Positions 1-7,840 of a DNA stretch of 64,000 nt are shown here, piece by piece. How positions within the stretch are numbered: position 1 is the stretch's first letter; every line of letters starts with the position of its first letter. This DNA comes from Rickettsiales bacterium (GTDB taxonomy: Bacteria > Pseudomonadota > Alphaproteobacteria > Rickettsiales > SXRF01), in the NCBI GenBank assembly GCA_021299465.1, contig JAJTHB010000002.1, positions 1-64,000 of the forward strand, given 5' to 3'. The position numbers and the translations under genes were made by a program. The notes beneath the pieces were generated by a model. It was not told the origin of the DNA. It did not search any database and saw nothing but the letters and a program-made list of their open reading frames with translations.

Positions 1-462
1 CAGCTGGCGCAAACCACAGACAGCATGAAAGAAGCCAGTGAGCATTTTGCAAAGATGACTTCGCAGTCCGGCGACTTCCATAAACATGCCGAAGGATTGG
101 CCGCGCTGCTCGCTGGGCTGGAGGTGCAGCGCAAGGAACTGACTGGTTCGCTCACCAGCTTATCAACGCTGGTGAATAATGCATCCAGCAACCTGCCGCA
201 GCTGGAGGAACGCTTGAATGACATGACGGTGGGGCTTACGCGCGGCATGCAGGCAGCGAATGAAACCTTCAACCAGAACATGGCAGAGCTGATCAGCAAA
301 ACTAAAGAGCAGGTGATGGTGCTGGATACGGCGCTATCCGAAGAGCTCACCAAATCGCTGGAGAGCTTTGGCCGCCAGATGGCGGCGCTGTCGCAAAAAT
401 TCGCGGATGATTACGGGCCGATCACCGAGCGCCTAAGCGCCATCCTCAAAATTGGGAAATAA
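1..462 (+). CDS. ZorA-like (MotA/ExbB-type) motor protein, C-terminal part
   Basis: This reading frame is open from the first base, so the gene starts upstream and only about 153 C-terminal residues are visible. They form a long alpha-helical, coiled-coil-like tail without membrane segments, ending in a block with LSQKF, DDYGPITERL and a terminal ILKIGK. From memory, the end of ZorA-family proteins (the MotA-like subunit of Zorya) has the same sort of ending. ZorA forms a pentamer in the inner membrane and projects its helical tail into the cytoplasm. The ZorB-like gene follows after 3 bp, supporting the pairing. The channel domain lies outside the window, so the family call rests on the tail and the neighbour. 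Confidence 0.68.
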   Translation, partial: QLAQTTDSMKEASEHFAKMTSQSGDFHKHAEGLAALLAGLEVQRKELTGSLTSLSTLVNNASSNLPQLEERLNDMTVGLTRGMQAANETFNQNMAELISKTKEQVMVLDTALSEELTKSLESFGRQMAALSQKFADDYGPITERLSAILKIGK

Positions 463-465
463 ACG

Positions 466-1188
466 ATGACCAGCGGCGACGATCTTTTCAAATCCGCGCC
501 TGATCAGGTAAGCGAGGAGGAGCAGTGGATCAGCCTCAGCGATCTCATGGCCAGCCTGATGATGATCTTCATGTTGCTTGCGATCGCCTATATGGTGAAG
601 CAGGAAGCACAGAGTTTTAAGGTGAAGCAGGTTTCCACCGTCTATGAAGAAATCCGCACTGAACTTTACGAAGAACTCACCCGCGAATTTTCCAAAGACC
701 TGCCGGTATGGGACGCCGAAATCACGCCCGATCTTGCATTTCGTTTCCGCAACCCGGACATTTTGTTTGATACCGGCAAGGATGTCCTAAAGCCGAAATT
801 CCAGACGATACTCGATGATTTTTTCCCGCGTTATGTCAAAATCATTACCAATCCGAAATATGAAGGCACCATCTCGGAAATCCGTATCGAGGGTCATACC
901 TCCAGCAAATGGCTCACTTCTGCAAGCGCCGAGGAAGCTTACTTCCTCAACATGGAGCTGTCGCAGTCGCGTACACGCAGCACGCTGCGGTATGTGATGG
1001 GCTTGCCGCAGGTTGCAGAAAAACTTGGTTGGCTCAAGCAATATGTCACCGCCAACGGGCTTTCTTCCTCGCGCCTGATTCTAAGCGCGGATGGCACAGA
1101 AGATATTGGACGCTCGCAGCGCGTGGAGTTCCACATTCGCACCGATGCTGAGGCGTGGCTCGGCAATATTCGGGATGCGGTCAAATGA
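466..1188 (+). CDS. ZorB/MotB-like stator protein with OmpA-type domain
   Basis: A 240-residue protein with a short cytoplasmic N-terminus, one membrane segment (about 27-44) preceded by WISLSDLM, and a periplasmic OmpA/MotB-like peptidoglycan-binding domain (about 80-230) containing the IEGHTSS motif. Asp26 lies at the membrane entry, the position of the proton-carrying Asp in MotB and, as I recall, in E. coli ZorB. This predicts an ion-driven motor anchored to the cell wall together with the preceding ZorA-like protein. It starts 3 bp after that gene, and its stop overlaps the next start (ATGA), so the three genes form one operon. Genes for the Zorya effectors ZorC, ZorD or ZorE are absent downstream, so a defence role is unproven. 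Confidence 0.75.
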   Translation: MTSGDDLFKSAPDQVSEEEQWISLSDLMASLMMIFMLLAIAYMVKQEAQSFKVKQVSTVYEEIRTELYEELTREFSKDLPVWDAEITPDLAFRFRNPDILFDTGKDVLKPKFQTILDDFFPRYVKIITNPKYEGTISEIRIEGHTSSKWLTSASAEEAYFLNMELSQSRTRSTLRYVMGLPQVAEKLGWLKQYVTANGLSSSRLILSADGTEDIGRSQRVEFHIRTDAEAWLGNIRDAVK

Positions 1189-2414
1189 AGCTTCCTGATT
1201 TTGAAGCCTTTGAGCCTTTCCTTGATTTAAAAAAGCGCATGGACGCGCGCGCGCCGGTGGAATTTTCAGCAGAGTTTTCCGCGCGCCAGATCTCCAACGA
1301 CAATTTTGCAGGCAGCGAAACAGTGGTCATGCCGGAGCTTGGCGATTTTGTCATTCACCGAGCCAAACCTCCGCCAGAGCCTGCTCACACAGAAATATTC
1401 AAGCCAGAGCCGATTCAGCTACTCCCCGAAATCACCGAGCCAGAGCAACAGCCCCGGAGCAATTTGGATGCAGTGCCTGATGTGGTCATGCCGGAGCCCA
1501 TCGAGGCCGAAGCCGAGCCGGAAATTAAACTGCCGCCAAAAAGCCGCGCGAAGCTCAGGCCGGCCAGAAAAAAAGCAAAGCCGAAGAAAGAGCGCGCGCT
1601 GAATCGCAGCACCCTGGCGCTCACCCTCACAGCAAGCGGCATCATTATTCTCAATGCGGTGTTGCTTTGGGCATTTTTTGGCTATCTTGCAAGCCTTTCC
1701 GAAAGTAAGGAAGAACCAAAGCCACTGATTGCAAAACCGCAGCCAGTTGAGGAGCTGCCGAAGAAGCTGGAAGAAGTTGCGCCTAAGCCAGTTGAGGTGC
1801 TGCCTGATATTCCGCCAGTGCCAAAGCCAATGCCGCCCGAGCCCAAACTGGCTGAGCCAGAGCCACCGCCGCCCACCCCCACGCCGCCCGAACCTGAGCT
1901 TGCCAAGCCGGAGCCGCAAGCTGAGCCAGAGCCAGTACCTGCGCCGCCAGAGCCGGTGCAAGCTGCGCCGGCACCAGTGATTGAGGCACCGCCCGCTGCT
2001 CCACCTGCTACTGAAATTGCACAGCCATCTCAGCCTGTCATAAACGAAACCCCGCCTGAGCCAGCCGCTGTTTCTATAGCTGAGCAAGCAGAAACGGGCG
2101 CTGCACCGATACCAGAAAATCCGCGCCCATCAATCTTTGATGGTCAGGATCAAGCGGGATTGCCACCCGCCGGAGGTATTGGCGGTGTCGGCGCCGGCTG
2201 GGGCGGGCAAGGAAAAGGATCGGATGCGCATGGTGTTGGAGGTGTAGGCGGCATTGGGGGTGTTGGAGCCCCTGGTGTCGGGGCAGGTAAGGGCAGTAGG
2301 CCGCCAAATGTGAACTGGAAGGTTCGACGCGTCTATGTCCGGCATTATGTGCCAATTCAGCCGCCGCCAGCCGAGGATATCCCAGCCGAAGAGCTGCCTT
2401 GGGAAAAACCCTAA
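1185..2414 (+). CDS. Proline-rich, glycine-rich single-pass membrane protein (TonB-like architecture)
   Basis: A 409-residue protein whose ATG at 1185 overlaps the ZorB-like stop. Residues 1-120 are acidic and probably cytoplasmic; 121-141 are strongly basic; a single membrane helix spans about 143-168. The rest is a long Pro/Glu/Ala-rich stretch (about 175-310), then a Gly-rich low-complexity stretch (about 325-375) and a short C-terminal block. The basic segment before the helix predicts the C-terminus in the periplasm. The layout recalls TonB or TolA, but I see no TonB C-terminal domain. The short string VVMPE occurs twice in the N-terminal part. I do not recognise the family. Position suggests it is a third component of the ZorAB-like motor. 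Confidence 0.7.
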   Translation: MKLPDFEAFEPFLDLKKRMDARAPVEFSAEFSARQISNDNFAGSETVVMPELGDFVIHRAKPPPEPAHTEIFKPEPIQLLPEITEPEQQPRSNLDAVPDVVMPEPIEAEAEPEIKLPPKSRAKLRPARKKAKPKKERALNRSTLALTLTASGIIILNAVLLWAFFGYLASLSESKEEPKPLIAKPQPVEELPKKLEEVAPKPVEVLPDIPPVPKPMPPEPKLAEPEPPPPTPTPPEPELAKPEPQAEPEPVPAPPEPVQAAPAPVIEAPPAAPPATEIAQPSQPVINETPPEPAAVSIAEQAETGAAPIPENPRPSIFDGQDQAGLPPAGGIGGVGAGWGGQGKGSDAHGVGGVGGIGGVGAPGVGAGKGSRPPNVNWKVRRVYVRHYVPIQPPPAEDIPAEELPWEKP

Positions 2415-2471
2415 ACATCTGCTTGCGCTTGCGGATATCCTGTGGCATTTTCCGCCGTCCCTTTTCGGTGT

Positions 2472-2546
2472 GCTGCTGTAGCTCAGTGGTAGAGCACGTC
2501 ATTGGTAATGACGGGGTCGGAGGTCCGATTCCTCTCAGCAGCACCA
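2472..2546 (+). tRNA. tRNA-Thr (anticodon GGT)
   Basis: A complete cloverleaf can be folded by eye. The acceptor stem GCTGCTG pairs with CAGCAGC, the D stem GCTC pairs with GAGC, and the anticodon stem CGTCA/TGACG encloses the loop TTGGTAA with anticodon GGT. The T stem is GGAGG/CCTCT with one G-U pair. The 3' ACCA end is encoded. It reads threonine ACC and ACU codons. Confidence 0.97.
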
Positions 2547-2550
2547 TACT

Positions 2551-3531
2551 TCAGCGAATGCGCTCCTCGCTGGGCTTGGTCTGATCAAGTTTAGCCGCCC
2601 AGCCGCCTTCTTTAATCTCGCGTTCATGGGCGACCATTCGATCCACCGCATCACTATCCACGCCAAAAAATTTGCCGACAAACTTGGTGGTAGGCAGCAG
2701 CACGTTATTGCTCGTCCATTGATCGAACCGGCGAACCGTATGGGGTGCGGCAACGCGCGCCGCAACGACGAGACCGGCGGTGACTGCCATGCCGGTTATA
2801 GCGGCGCTGCTTTTGCTGTAGAGCTTATGTGTAAATGAGTTATAGGCACTTTGATCGGCATGCATCTGGTAGCCGACATTCAGCGCCAGTGAATAGCCGG
2901 TCCATGCCACAGCTTGCGGAAAATGGCTTAGCTCATGCTCATAGACCGCTTTCACATGTTCCTTATATTCCGGCGAATCAACCGCAATGCCGCGCTCTTT
3001 TGCCCAGCGTTTACTACTCAGCCCGATGCCTGTTTTAAAAATTGGCCCCATGATCGGTTCGGTTACTGTTCTGATGCCTTGCATGAGCCCGGGCGCGAAG
3101 CGCTGTGTTGCAATGGTCAGCGGCACCGCGCCAAAATCGCCAATAAATTCGCCCTTGGTCCATTGAATCAGGCGCTCTTTGTTGAGGCCTTCGCGAACGG
3201 CAACCTTGAATTTTTCATAGCCTTTGGGTTTGGGCGGATGTTCATGGTGGTGGTGTTTGCAATTTGGTCCATGCTCATGGTGATCATGCTTCGTGTGATC
3301 GTGCTTGTGCTCATGCTTGTGCTCATGCCCGTCATGATGCCCGCCATCCTTGCTGTGGTCATGGCCGCAGCCGCCGACACCGCGAATCTTACCATCCGTG
3401 TAGCTGTTGATAATTGGATTAATGAAATCGGTGATCGTACAGGCGAGGGAATGATTGATGGTATAGGCGATATCTTCCGCGCGTTGATCGGCAGTTTTGT
3501 CTCGTTCTTTATCGGTTGCAGTTGATGCCAT
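2551..3531 (-). CDS. His-rich protein with HExxH motif, probably zinc-regulated; unknown family
   Basis: A 326-residue protein with no clear signal peptide. Residues about 57-98 form a histidine-dense segment (HDH, HEH and KHEHKH repeats) expected to bind zinc or a related metal. Further on, HELSH at residues 199-203 matches the HExxH zinc-metallopeptidase motif, and a hydrophobic stretch follows at about 243-262. It is transcribed divergently from the Zur-like gene across a 82-bp gap holding a Zur-box-like palindrome, so repression by zinc-loaded Zur is likely. I do not recognise the family. It could be a zinc store or chaperone, a membrane-associated peptidase, or both. The HExxH could also be chance in a His-rich protein, although it lies well outside the His-rich stretch. 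Confidence 0.72.
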   Translation of the reverse strand: MASTATDKERDKTADQRAEDIAYTINHSLACTITDFINPIINSYTDGKIRGVGGCGHDHSKDGGHHDGHEHKHEHKHDHTKHDHHEHGPNCKHHHHEHPPKPKGYEKFKVAVREGLNKERLIQWTKGEFIGDFGAVPLTIATQRFAPGLMQGIRTVTEPIMGPIFKTGIGLSSKRWAKERGIAVDSPEYKEHVKAVYEHELSHFPQAVAWTGYSLALNVGYQMHADQSAYNSFTHKLYSKSSAAITGMAVTAGLVVAARVAAPHTVRRFDQWTSNNVLLPTTKFVGKFFGVDSDAVDRMVAHEREIKEGGWAAKLDQTKPSEERIR

Positions 3532-3574
3532 AGGCGATAGTTTAATACCTCAGATACTTGACTCGCAAGCTATT

Positions 3575-3589
3575 TGTTATATTGTAACA
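3575..3589. promoter_or_regulatory. Zur-box-like palindrome in divergent promoter region
   Basis: TGTTA-N5-TAACA forms a perfect palindrome within the AT-rich stretch 3572-3593. It lies between the divergent His-rich gene (start 3531) and the Zur-like gene (start 3614). Known Zur boxes are AT-rich palindromes built on GTTATA-type half-sites, and this site fits. It could serve both promoters, including autoregulation of zur. Confidence 0.65.
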
Positions 3590-3613
3590 TAATCTTCATA
3601 AAGGAGCCGCCTA

Positions 3614-4015
3614 ATGCCGCGTACGAGCAAATTAGATAAGCCTCCCAGCCAGTTAGTCTTGGCGCAGCTTCGCGCAAGTAGTCAGCCGATGCCGGCTTAT
3701 GCGATTTTATCCAAGCTCAAATCCAAGGGTATCAATAGCCCGCCGATCATTTATCGCGCGCTCGCCAGCCTTGAGAAAAAAGGCAAAGTGCACCGCTTGG
3801 CGTCGATCAGTTCTTATATTGCCTGCAACTGCTCGGCTGATCACGACCATGCGCTCTCTGTGTTGACGGTGTGTGTCCACTGTAAAAAAGTTGAAGAGCG
3901 TCATGATCACAAATTGATTCATCATCTGGAGAAACTCCGCAGCATGGATGTTGAGCTACCCGCACATGCTGTGATTGAGCTACCAATAGAATGTGAAGCA
4001 TGCCGACATGATTGA
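3614..4015 (+). CDS. zur: Fur-family transcriptional regulator, Zur-like
   Basis: A 133-residue Fur-family repressor. Residues 1-65 form the winged-helix DNA-binding domain (IIYRALASLEKKGKVHR resembles the Fur recognition region). The dimerisation domain holds paired cysteines C87/C90 and C127/C130 for the structural zinc, plus His-rich stretches (DHDHA, HDHKLIHH) for regulatory metal. A zinc-sensing role is inferred from the neighbours: a His-rich protein on one side and a His-loop ABC transporter on the other. The upstream palindrome suggests autoregulation. SD-like AAGGAG lies 5 bp before the ATG. The end overlaps the ABC ATPase start by 8 bp, implying co-transcription. Confidence 0.9.
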   Translation: MPRTSKLDKPPSQLVLAQLRASSQPMPAYAILSKLKSKGINSPPIIYRALASLEKKGKVHRLASISSYIACNCSADHDHALSVLTVCVHCKKVEERHDHKLIHHLEKLRSMDVELPAHAVIELPIECEACRHD

Positions 4016-4661
4016 ACTGAAAGATATCACCTATCAGCCAGCAGACAAGCCAGTGCTGAATCATCTGAACCTTACCATAAAGCGCGGCGAGCACACGCTG
4101 CTGCTTGGCGCTTCTGGCTCTGGAAAAACAACACTGCTGCATCTCATTGCTGGCCTGCTTTCGCCAACAAGTGGCGAGGTCAGGGTGGATGGCGAGCTGG
4201 TATCCAGCTTGCTTACAGATGCTAGCGATGCATGGCGTGCGCGCAGCATTGGTATGGTATTTCAAACGCTACATCTGTTTCCCATGCTGGATGTGCTGGG
4301 CAATCTGCAGCTTGCGCGCTATCTCGCGGGATTGAAGCCAGATGATGCGCGGCTCATGCGCCTGCTTGAAGAGGTTGGGCTTGGCGAGAAGGCGCATGCG
4401 CTGCCGTCAGCATTAAGCCAGGGTCAGGCCCAGCGCGTAGCGATCGCCAGGGCGCTGGCAACCGGTGCGCCGTGGCTGTTGGCCGATGAGCCAACCTCGG
4501 CGCTCGATGATGACAATACTCGCAGCATCATGGATTTGCTTGAAGTGACCGCGCGCGAGCATCAGGCAACGCTGCTGATCGCCACGCATGATCAACGTAT
4601 TGCCGGCCGCTTGCCAAAGCGTATCGCGCTTGGCCAGATGAAGCTCAAGGAGGTGGCATGA
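4008..4661 (+). CDS. ABC transporter ATP-binding protein, LolD/MacB type, in zinc island
   Basis: A 217-residue ATPase taken from the ATG at 4008; a GTG at 3993 is also possible. Walker A is GASGSGKT at 34-41, the signature is LSQGQAQRVAIARAL, and Walker B is LLADEPTSALD. This type works with FtsX-like permeases rather than classic importers, and extracts or moves substrates from the outer leaflet of the inner membrane. The next gene is such a permease with a 4-bp overlap, and a DUF3299 gene follows. The same trio, as I recall, sits in the Zur-controlled PA4063-PA4066 locus of Pseudomonas aeruginosa. The substrate is unknown; a zinc-homeostasis role comes from context. Confidence 0.88.
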   Translation: MIELKDITYQPADKPVLNHLNLTIKRGEHTLLLGASGSGKTTLLHLIAGLLSPTSGEVRVDGELVSSLLTDASDAWRARSIGMVFQTLHLFPMLDVLGNLQLARYLAGLKPDDARLMRLLEEVGLGEKAHALPSALSQGQAQRVAIARALATGAPWLLADEPTSALDDDNTRSIMDLLEVTAREHQATLLIATHDQRIAGRLPKRIALGQMKLKEVA

Positions 4662-5893
4662 CCCTTCTTTCGCTAAGTCTTGCTTCGCTTAAACAGCGGC
4701 GTGTCTCGAGCTTGCTTCTGGTGCTTCTGATGGCGCTTGGTATCGCGGTGACATCGCTCATGTTACATGTCGGCGAGCGCGTATCGCAGCGTCTCTCGTC
4801 CGATGCGCGGGGCATTGATCTGGTGGTTGGCGCCAAGGGCAGCCCGCTGCAACTCATCTTATCGTCGGTCTATCATCTCGATGTGCCGACCGGCAATATT
4901 CCCACAACCAGCATCGCTCAGATTCGCGCTATGTCGCAGGTCAGGGAGGTAGTGCCGCTGGCACTAGGCGATAATCTGCGGGGCTTTCGCATCGTTGGCA
5001 CTGAGCCATCCTTCCTGAGCCTTTATCAGGCGGAGCTGGAAACGGGGGTTATCTGGAGCAAGCCGATGGAAGCGGTGATTGGCGCTGATGTAGCAAGAGC
5101 GGCTAAACTTTCGCTTGGCAGTCAGTTTGCCGGTAGTCATGGACTGATCGAAGGTGGCGAGCAGCATGAAGGTCATCTCTACACTGTGGTTGGCATCTTG
5201 AAACCCACCGGCGGCGTGATCGACCGGCTAGTGCTTACACCCCTCAAAAGCGTTTGGCAGGTGCATGGCGATCATGGCCATGATCATGCACACGATCACC
5301 AGCATGAACATAAACATGAGCATCATGAAACCAAACCTAGCGACGAGGTGACGGCGCTGCTGGTGACGTATCGCAGCAAAGCGGCGGCGCTTCAGCTGCC
5401 GCGCCAGATCAACCGTGAATCGGCGCTGCAAGCTGCCAGTCCTTCTTTTGAAACGGCGAGGCTCCTTAGCATGATTGGCATTGGGGTGGATGCGTTCAAA
5501 TTATTTGGCGTGCTTCTGATTGCCATCAGCCTGATTGGTATGCTTGTGGCGCTGATGCAATCGGTGATCCAGCGCCGCTACGAAATGGCGCTGATGCGAG
5601 CGCTTGGCGCGCGCCGTAACGTGCTGCTCAGGCTGGTGCTCATGGAGGCAGCGCTGCTTTTGGCTGCGGCGATTATGCTTGGTTTTGTACTAAGCCGCAT
5701 CGCGCTTGGTTTGATGCCAGGTCTGTCGCCACAACTGGCGGCGATGGGCGTATGGCAGGTGGCGCCGATGGCGTCTGAGCTTGTCGTTATCGCGCTGCTG
5801 TTCGTCAGCGGGCTTATCATTTCCCTAATGCCTGCGATACTGCTATACCGAAGCGATGTCAGCCGTTTACTTGCCTCTGCTGCGGCGCGCTAG
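4658..5893 (+). CDS. FtsX-like ABC permease with His-rich periplasmic loop
   Basis: A 411-residue permease with the MacB/FtsX layout: a first membrane helix at about 18-38, a large periplasmic domain, and three C-terminal helices at about 275-295, 325-350 and 375-400. The RRYEMALMRALGARR segment is typical of the family. A histidine-dense stretch in the periplasmic domain at about 202-223 (HGDHGHDHAHDH and onward) should bind metal. It overlaps the ATPase gene by 4 bp, forming the transporter with it. The His-rich loop and Zur-like neighbour support a link to zinc. Export, import and lipoprotein handling cannot be told apart from sequence alone. Confidence 0.87.
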   Translation: MTLLSLSLASLKQRRVSSLLLVLLMALGIAVTSLMLHVGERVSQRLSSDARGIDLVVGAKGSPLQLILSSVYHLDVPTGNIPTTSIAQIRAMSQVREVVPLALGDNLRGFRIVGTEPSFLSLYQAELETGVIWSKPMEAVIGADVARAAKLSLGSQFAGSHGLIEGGEQHEGHLYTVVGILKPTGGVIDRLVLTPLKSVWQVHGDHGHDHAHDHQHEHKHEHHETKPSDEVTALLVTYRSKAAALQLPRQINRESALQAASPSFETARLLSMIGIGVDAFKLFGVLLIAISLIGMLVALMQSVIQRRYEMALMRALGARRNVLLRLVLMEAALLLAAAIMLGFVLSRIALGLMPGLSPQLAAMGVWQVAPMASELVVIALLFVSGLIISLMPAILLYRSDVSRLLASAAAR

Positions 5894-6380
5894 TTTAGCG
5901 GCGTTGCTTGCGCTTATATCGCTTCCTTCCCTGGCGTTGTCATTTCAGGATGCGCCCACACTTTCGCCTGCGCTGATGGCGCTACCCAAAGTGAAAGAAG
6001 GTGTCCTGCCGTGGCAGATCTTTGCCGGAACCAAAGAAAAACAGCGCAAAATAACCTTTCCCGATGGTGGGTTTGCATATGAGGTCAGCCCCGAATTCAG
6101 CGATCAATTAAAAGCTTTCGATGGTAAAGAGGTCACGTTATACGGCTTCATGTTTCCGCTTGAGCAAAGTGATAAGCAAGGCACGTTTCTGCTTGGGCCA
6201 TACCCCGCATCCTGCCCGTTTCACTATCATGTGACGCCGTCCTTGGTGGTTGAGATAAAAGCCAAAAAACCGCTGGCTTTTTCATGGGACCCGCTGACCT
6301 TGAAAGGCACGTTGCAACTGGTTGAGAATGATGAAAATGGCATGTTCTACTACCTGCGCGAAGCAGTTCTTATCAAATAG
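5856..6380 (+). CDS. DUF3299 periplasmic protein of zinc-regulated operon
   Basis: A 174-residue protein beginning with a signal-peptide-like segment (about 1-29, positive LLRR then hydrophobic ALLALISLPSLALS). The mature part has a small beta-rich domain containing VTLYGFMFPLEQ and CPFHYH, features I associate with DUF3299. The gene overlaps the permease by 38 bp, so it is translated from the same mRNA. In the Pseudomonas locus of the same layout a DUF3299 protein accompanies the ATPase and permease. The Cys/His cluster CPFHYH could bind metal. The molecular role is unknown. Confidence 0.8.
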   Translation: MSAVYLPLLRRASLAALLALISLPSLALSFQDAPTLSPALMALPKVKEGVLPWQIFAGTKEKQRKITFPDGGFAYEVSPEFSDQLKAFDGKEVTLYGFMFPLEQSDKQGTFLLGPYPASCPFHYHVTPSLVVEIKAKKPLAFSWDPLTLKGTLQLVENDENGMFYYLREAVLIK

Positions 6381-6419
6381 AGCCCTTTATTTTTTCGTTA
6401 GCTGCACTATCTAATCTCT

Positions 6420-7238
6420 ATGCTAGCGCATCTAACATCACGAACCTGTCATTTAATCAGCGGTGAAGACGCTGCGAGTTTTATGCAAGGCCTTATCAGC
6501 AATGATGTGCGCAGAGCAGAGAAAGGCGAGCTGGTTTATGCTTCGATGCTTTCGCCGCAGGGCAAATTCCTGCATGATTTTTTTATCGCTGCGCATGAGA
6601 ATGGCTTTCTGATTGATATCGATAAGTTGCGTGCCGGCGATTTCAAGAAGCGCCTGATGCTATACAAGCTGCGCTCGAAAGTTGATATCCGTGATCATGA
6701 GTATCAGGTTTTTGCCTCATGGCATGAACCAAAACTAGAAATGGGCAAACTCTATGCTGATCCTCGTCACGGGGCGCTTGGTCTAAGAATATACTCGGCA
6801 CAGGCATTAGCGAGCACCGCCAGTGAAGCGGATTACCATGCGTATCGCATCGCCCTCGGTGTGCCGGATGGGGCAATCGATCTGATACCTGAAAAATCAT
6901 TCCTGCTTGAATGGGGCATCGATCAGCTGCATGGCGTGGATTACCAAAAAGGTTGCTATGTCGGTCAGGAAGTCACCGCGCGCACCCATTATCGCGGGCA
7001 GGTGAAAAAAGCGCCCTATATTGTATCCGCTGATCATCCCTTGCCACCGTCAGGAACACTTATTTACTGCGGCGAAAAGGAAGTGGGGGAGCTTCGTTCA
7101 TCAGCCGGAAATCAAGGTTTAGCGCTGCTTCGTCTGGAAGAAGTCGCCGCATCACAAGCCAGCGGTATGCCGCTTCGTGTGGGCGATCTTGTGCTCAGCC
7201 CCAAGTTGCCCGATTGGTTTACAGTTAAGGATAAATAA
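6420..7238 (+). CDS. ygfZ: YgfZ/GcvT-like folate-binding protein
   Basis: A 272-residue aminomethyltransferase-fold protein with the diagnostic KGCYVGQE motif near residues 177-184, followed by VTARTHYRG. YgfZ proteins bind tetrahydrofolate and support maintenance of certain iron-sulfur enzymes, including tRNA-thiomethylating MiaB; they are cytoplasmic. The N-terminal region contains ASFMQGLISNDV and SPQGKFLHDFF, both typical of the family. It starts 39 bp after the DUF3299 gene, and yqgE follows in the same direction after 14 bp. Confidence 0.93.
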   Translation: MLAHLTSRTCHLISGEDAASFMQGLISNDVRRAEKGELVYASMLSPQGKFLHDFFIAAHENGFLIDIDKLRAGDFKKRLMLYKLRSKVDIRDHEYQVFASWHEPKLEMGKLYADPRHGALGLRIYSAQALASTASEADYHAYRIALGVPDGAIDLIPEKSFLLEWGIDQLHGVDYQKGCYVGQEVTARTHYRGQVKKAPYIVSADHPLPPSGTLIYCGEKEVGELRSSAGNQGLALLRLEEVAASQASGMPLRVGDLVLSPKLPDWFTVKDK

Positions 7239-7252
7239 GTTAGAATAGTTTT

Positions 7253-7840
7253 ATGGATTTTAAACCTGCCTTCATGAGCACTGATCGCACCTCGCTTGCT
7301 GGTAAAATGCTGGTGGCGACGCCGGCGATACAGGATTCACCTTTTTCCCGTTCAGTGATTTACATGTGCGTACACAACGCCGAAGGTGCGATGGGTATTA
7401 TCACCAATGTACCGGTGGCAACCGTCAAGCTTAAAGAAATCTTCGACCAGCTTGATATCGATACAGGGCTCAAGCTGCCAGACCTGCCGGTGCATTTTGG
7501 CGGGCCGGTTGAATCGTATCGCGGTTTTGTGATGCATTCCGCGGATCAGATTCCACAGGATGCCCTTTATACCAGCGAGGGCATTGTGGTGAGTGCCAGC
7601 GTCAATATCCTGCAGAAAATTGCCAATGGCGATGGGCCAGAAAAAGGTTTGCTCATGCTTGGCTATGCAGGCTGGGCAGCGGGTCAGCTTGAGCAGGAAA
7701 TTGAAGGCGGCAGCTGGCTGGTGGCGCCTGCATCACGTAAGCTGGTATTTGAAACCCCCAATGATGCCAAATGGTCGGTCGCAACCGGCTCCCTTGGTTT
7801 CGATATGGGGCATTTCTCCAGCCAAGTTGGTCACGCTTAG
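7253..7840 (+). CDS. yqgE: YqgE/AlgH family protein (DUF179)
   Basis: A 195-residue cytoplasmic protein of the YqgE/AlgH family. Recognisable blocks are LAGKMLVATPAIQDSPF near the N-terminus, GAMGIITN, VHFGGPVE and MLGYAGWAAGQLEQEI; the last is the family's most conserved segment. The biochemical function is not established; the family was linked to alginate regulation in Pseudomonas. The length is normal. It ends 4 bp inside the end of the convergent aat gene. Confidence 0.94.
   Translation: MDFKPAFMSTDRTSLAGKMLVATPAIQDSPFSRSVIYMCVHNAEGAMGIITNVPVATVKLKEIFDQLDIDTGLKLPDLPVHFGGPVESYRGFVMHSADQIPQDALYTSEGIVVSASVNILQKIANGDGPEKGLLMLGYAGWAAGQLEQEIEGGSWLVAPASRKLVFETPNDAKWSVATGSLGFDMGHFSSQVGHA

Noticed and set aside
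1419-2087. Minus-strand Trp/Leu/Arg-rich frame
   Set aside because: It is the complement of the Pro/Glu codon repeats of the proline-rich gene.
1-2550. A complete Zorya anti-phage system
   Set aside because: ZorA- and ZorB-like proteins are present, but no ZorC, ZorD helicase or ZorE nuclease follows; the operon ends with a proline-rich protein and a tRNA gene. Upstream genes are outside the window.
2935-3525. Plus-strand frame of 196 residues opposite the His-rich gene
   Set aside because: It is a mirror of the His codons (Met/Val-rich low complexity), with no start signal and no plausible domain.
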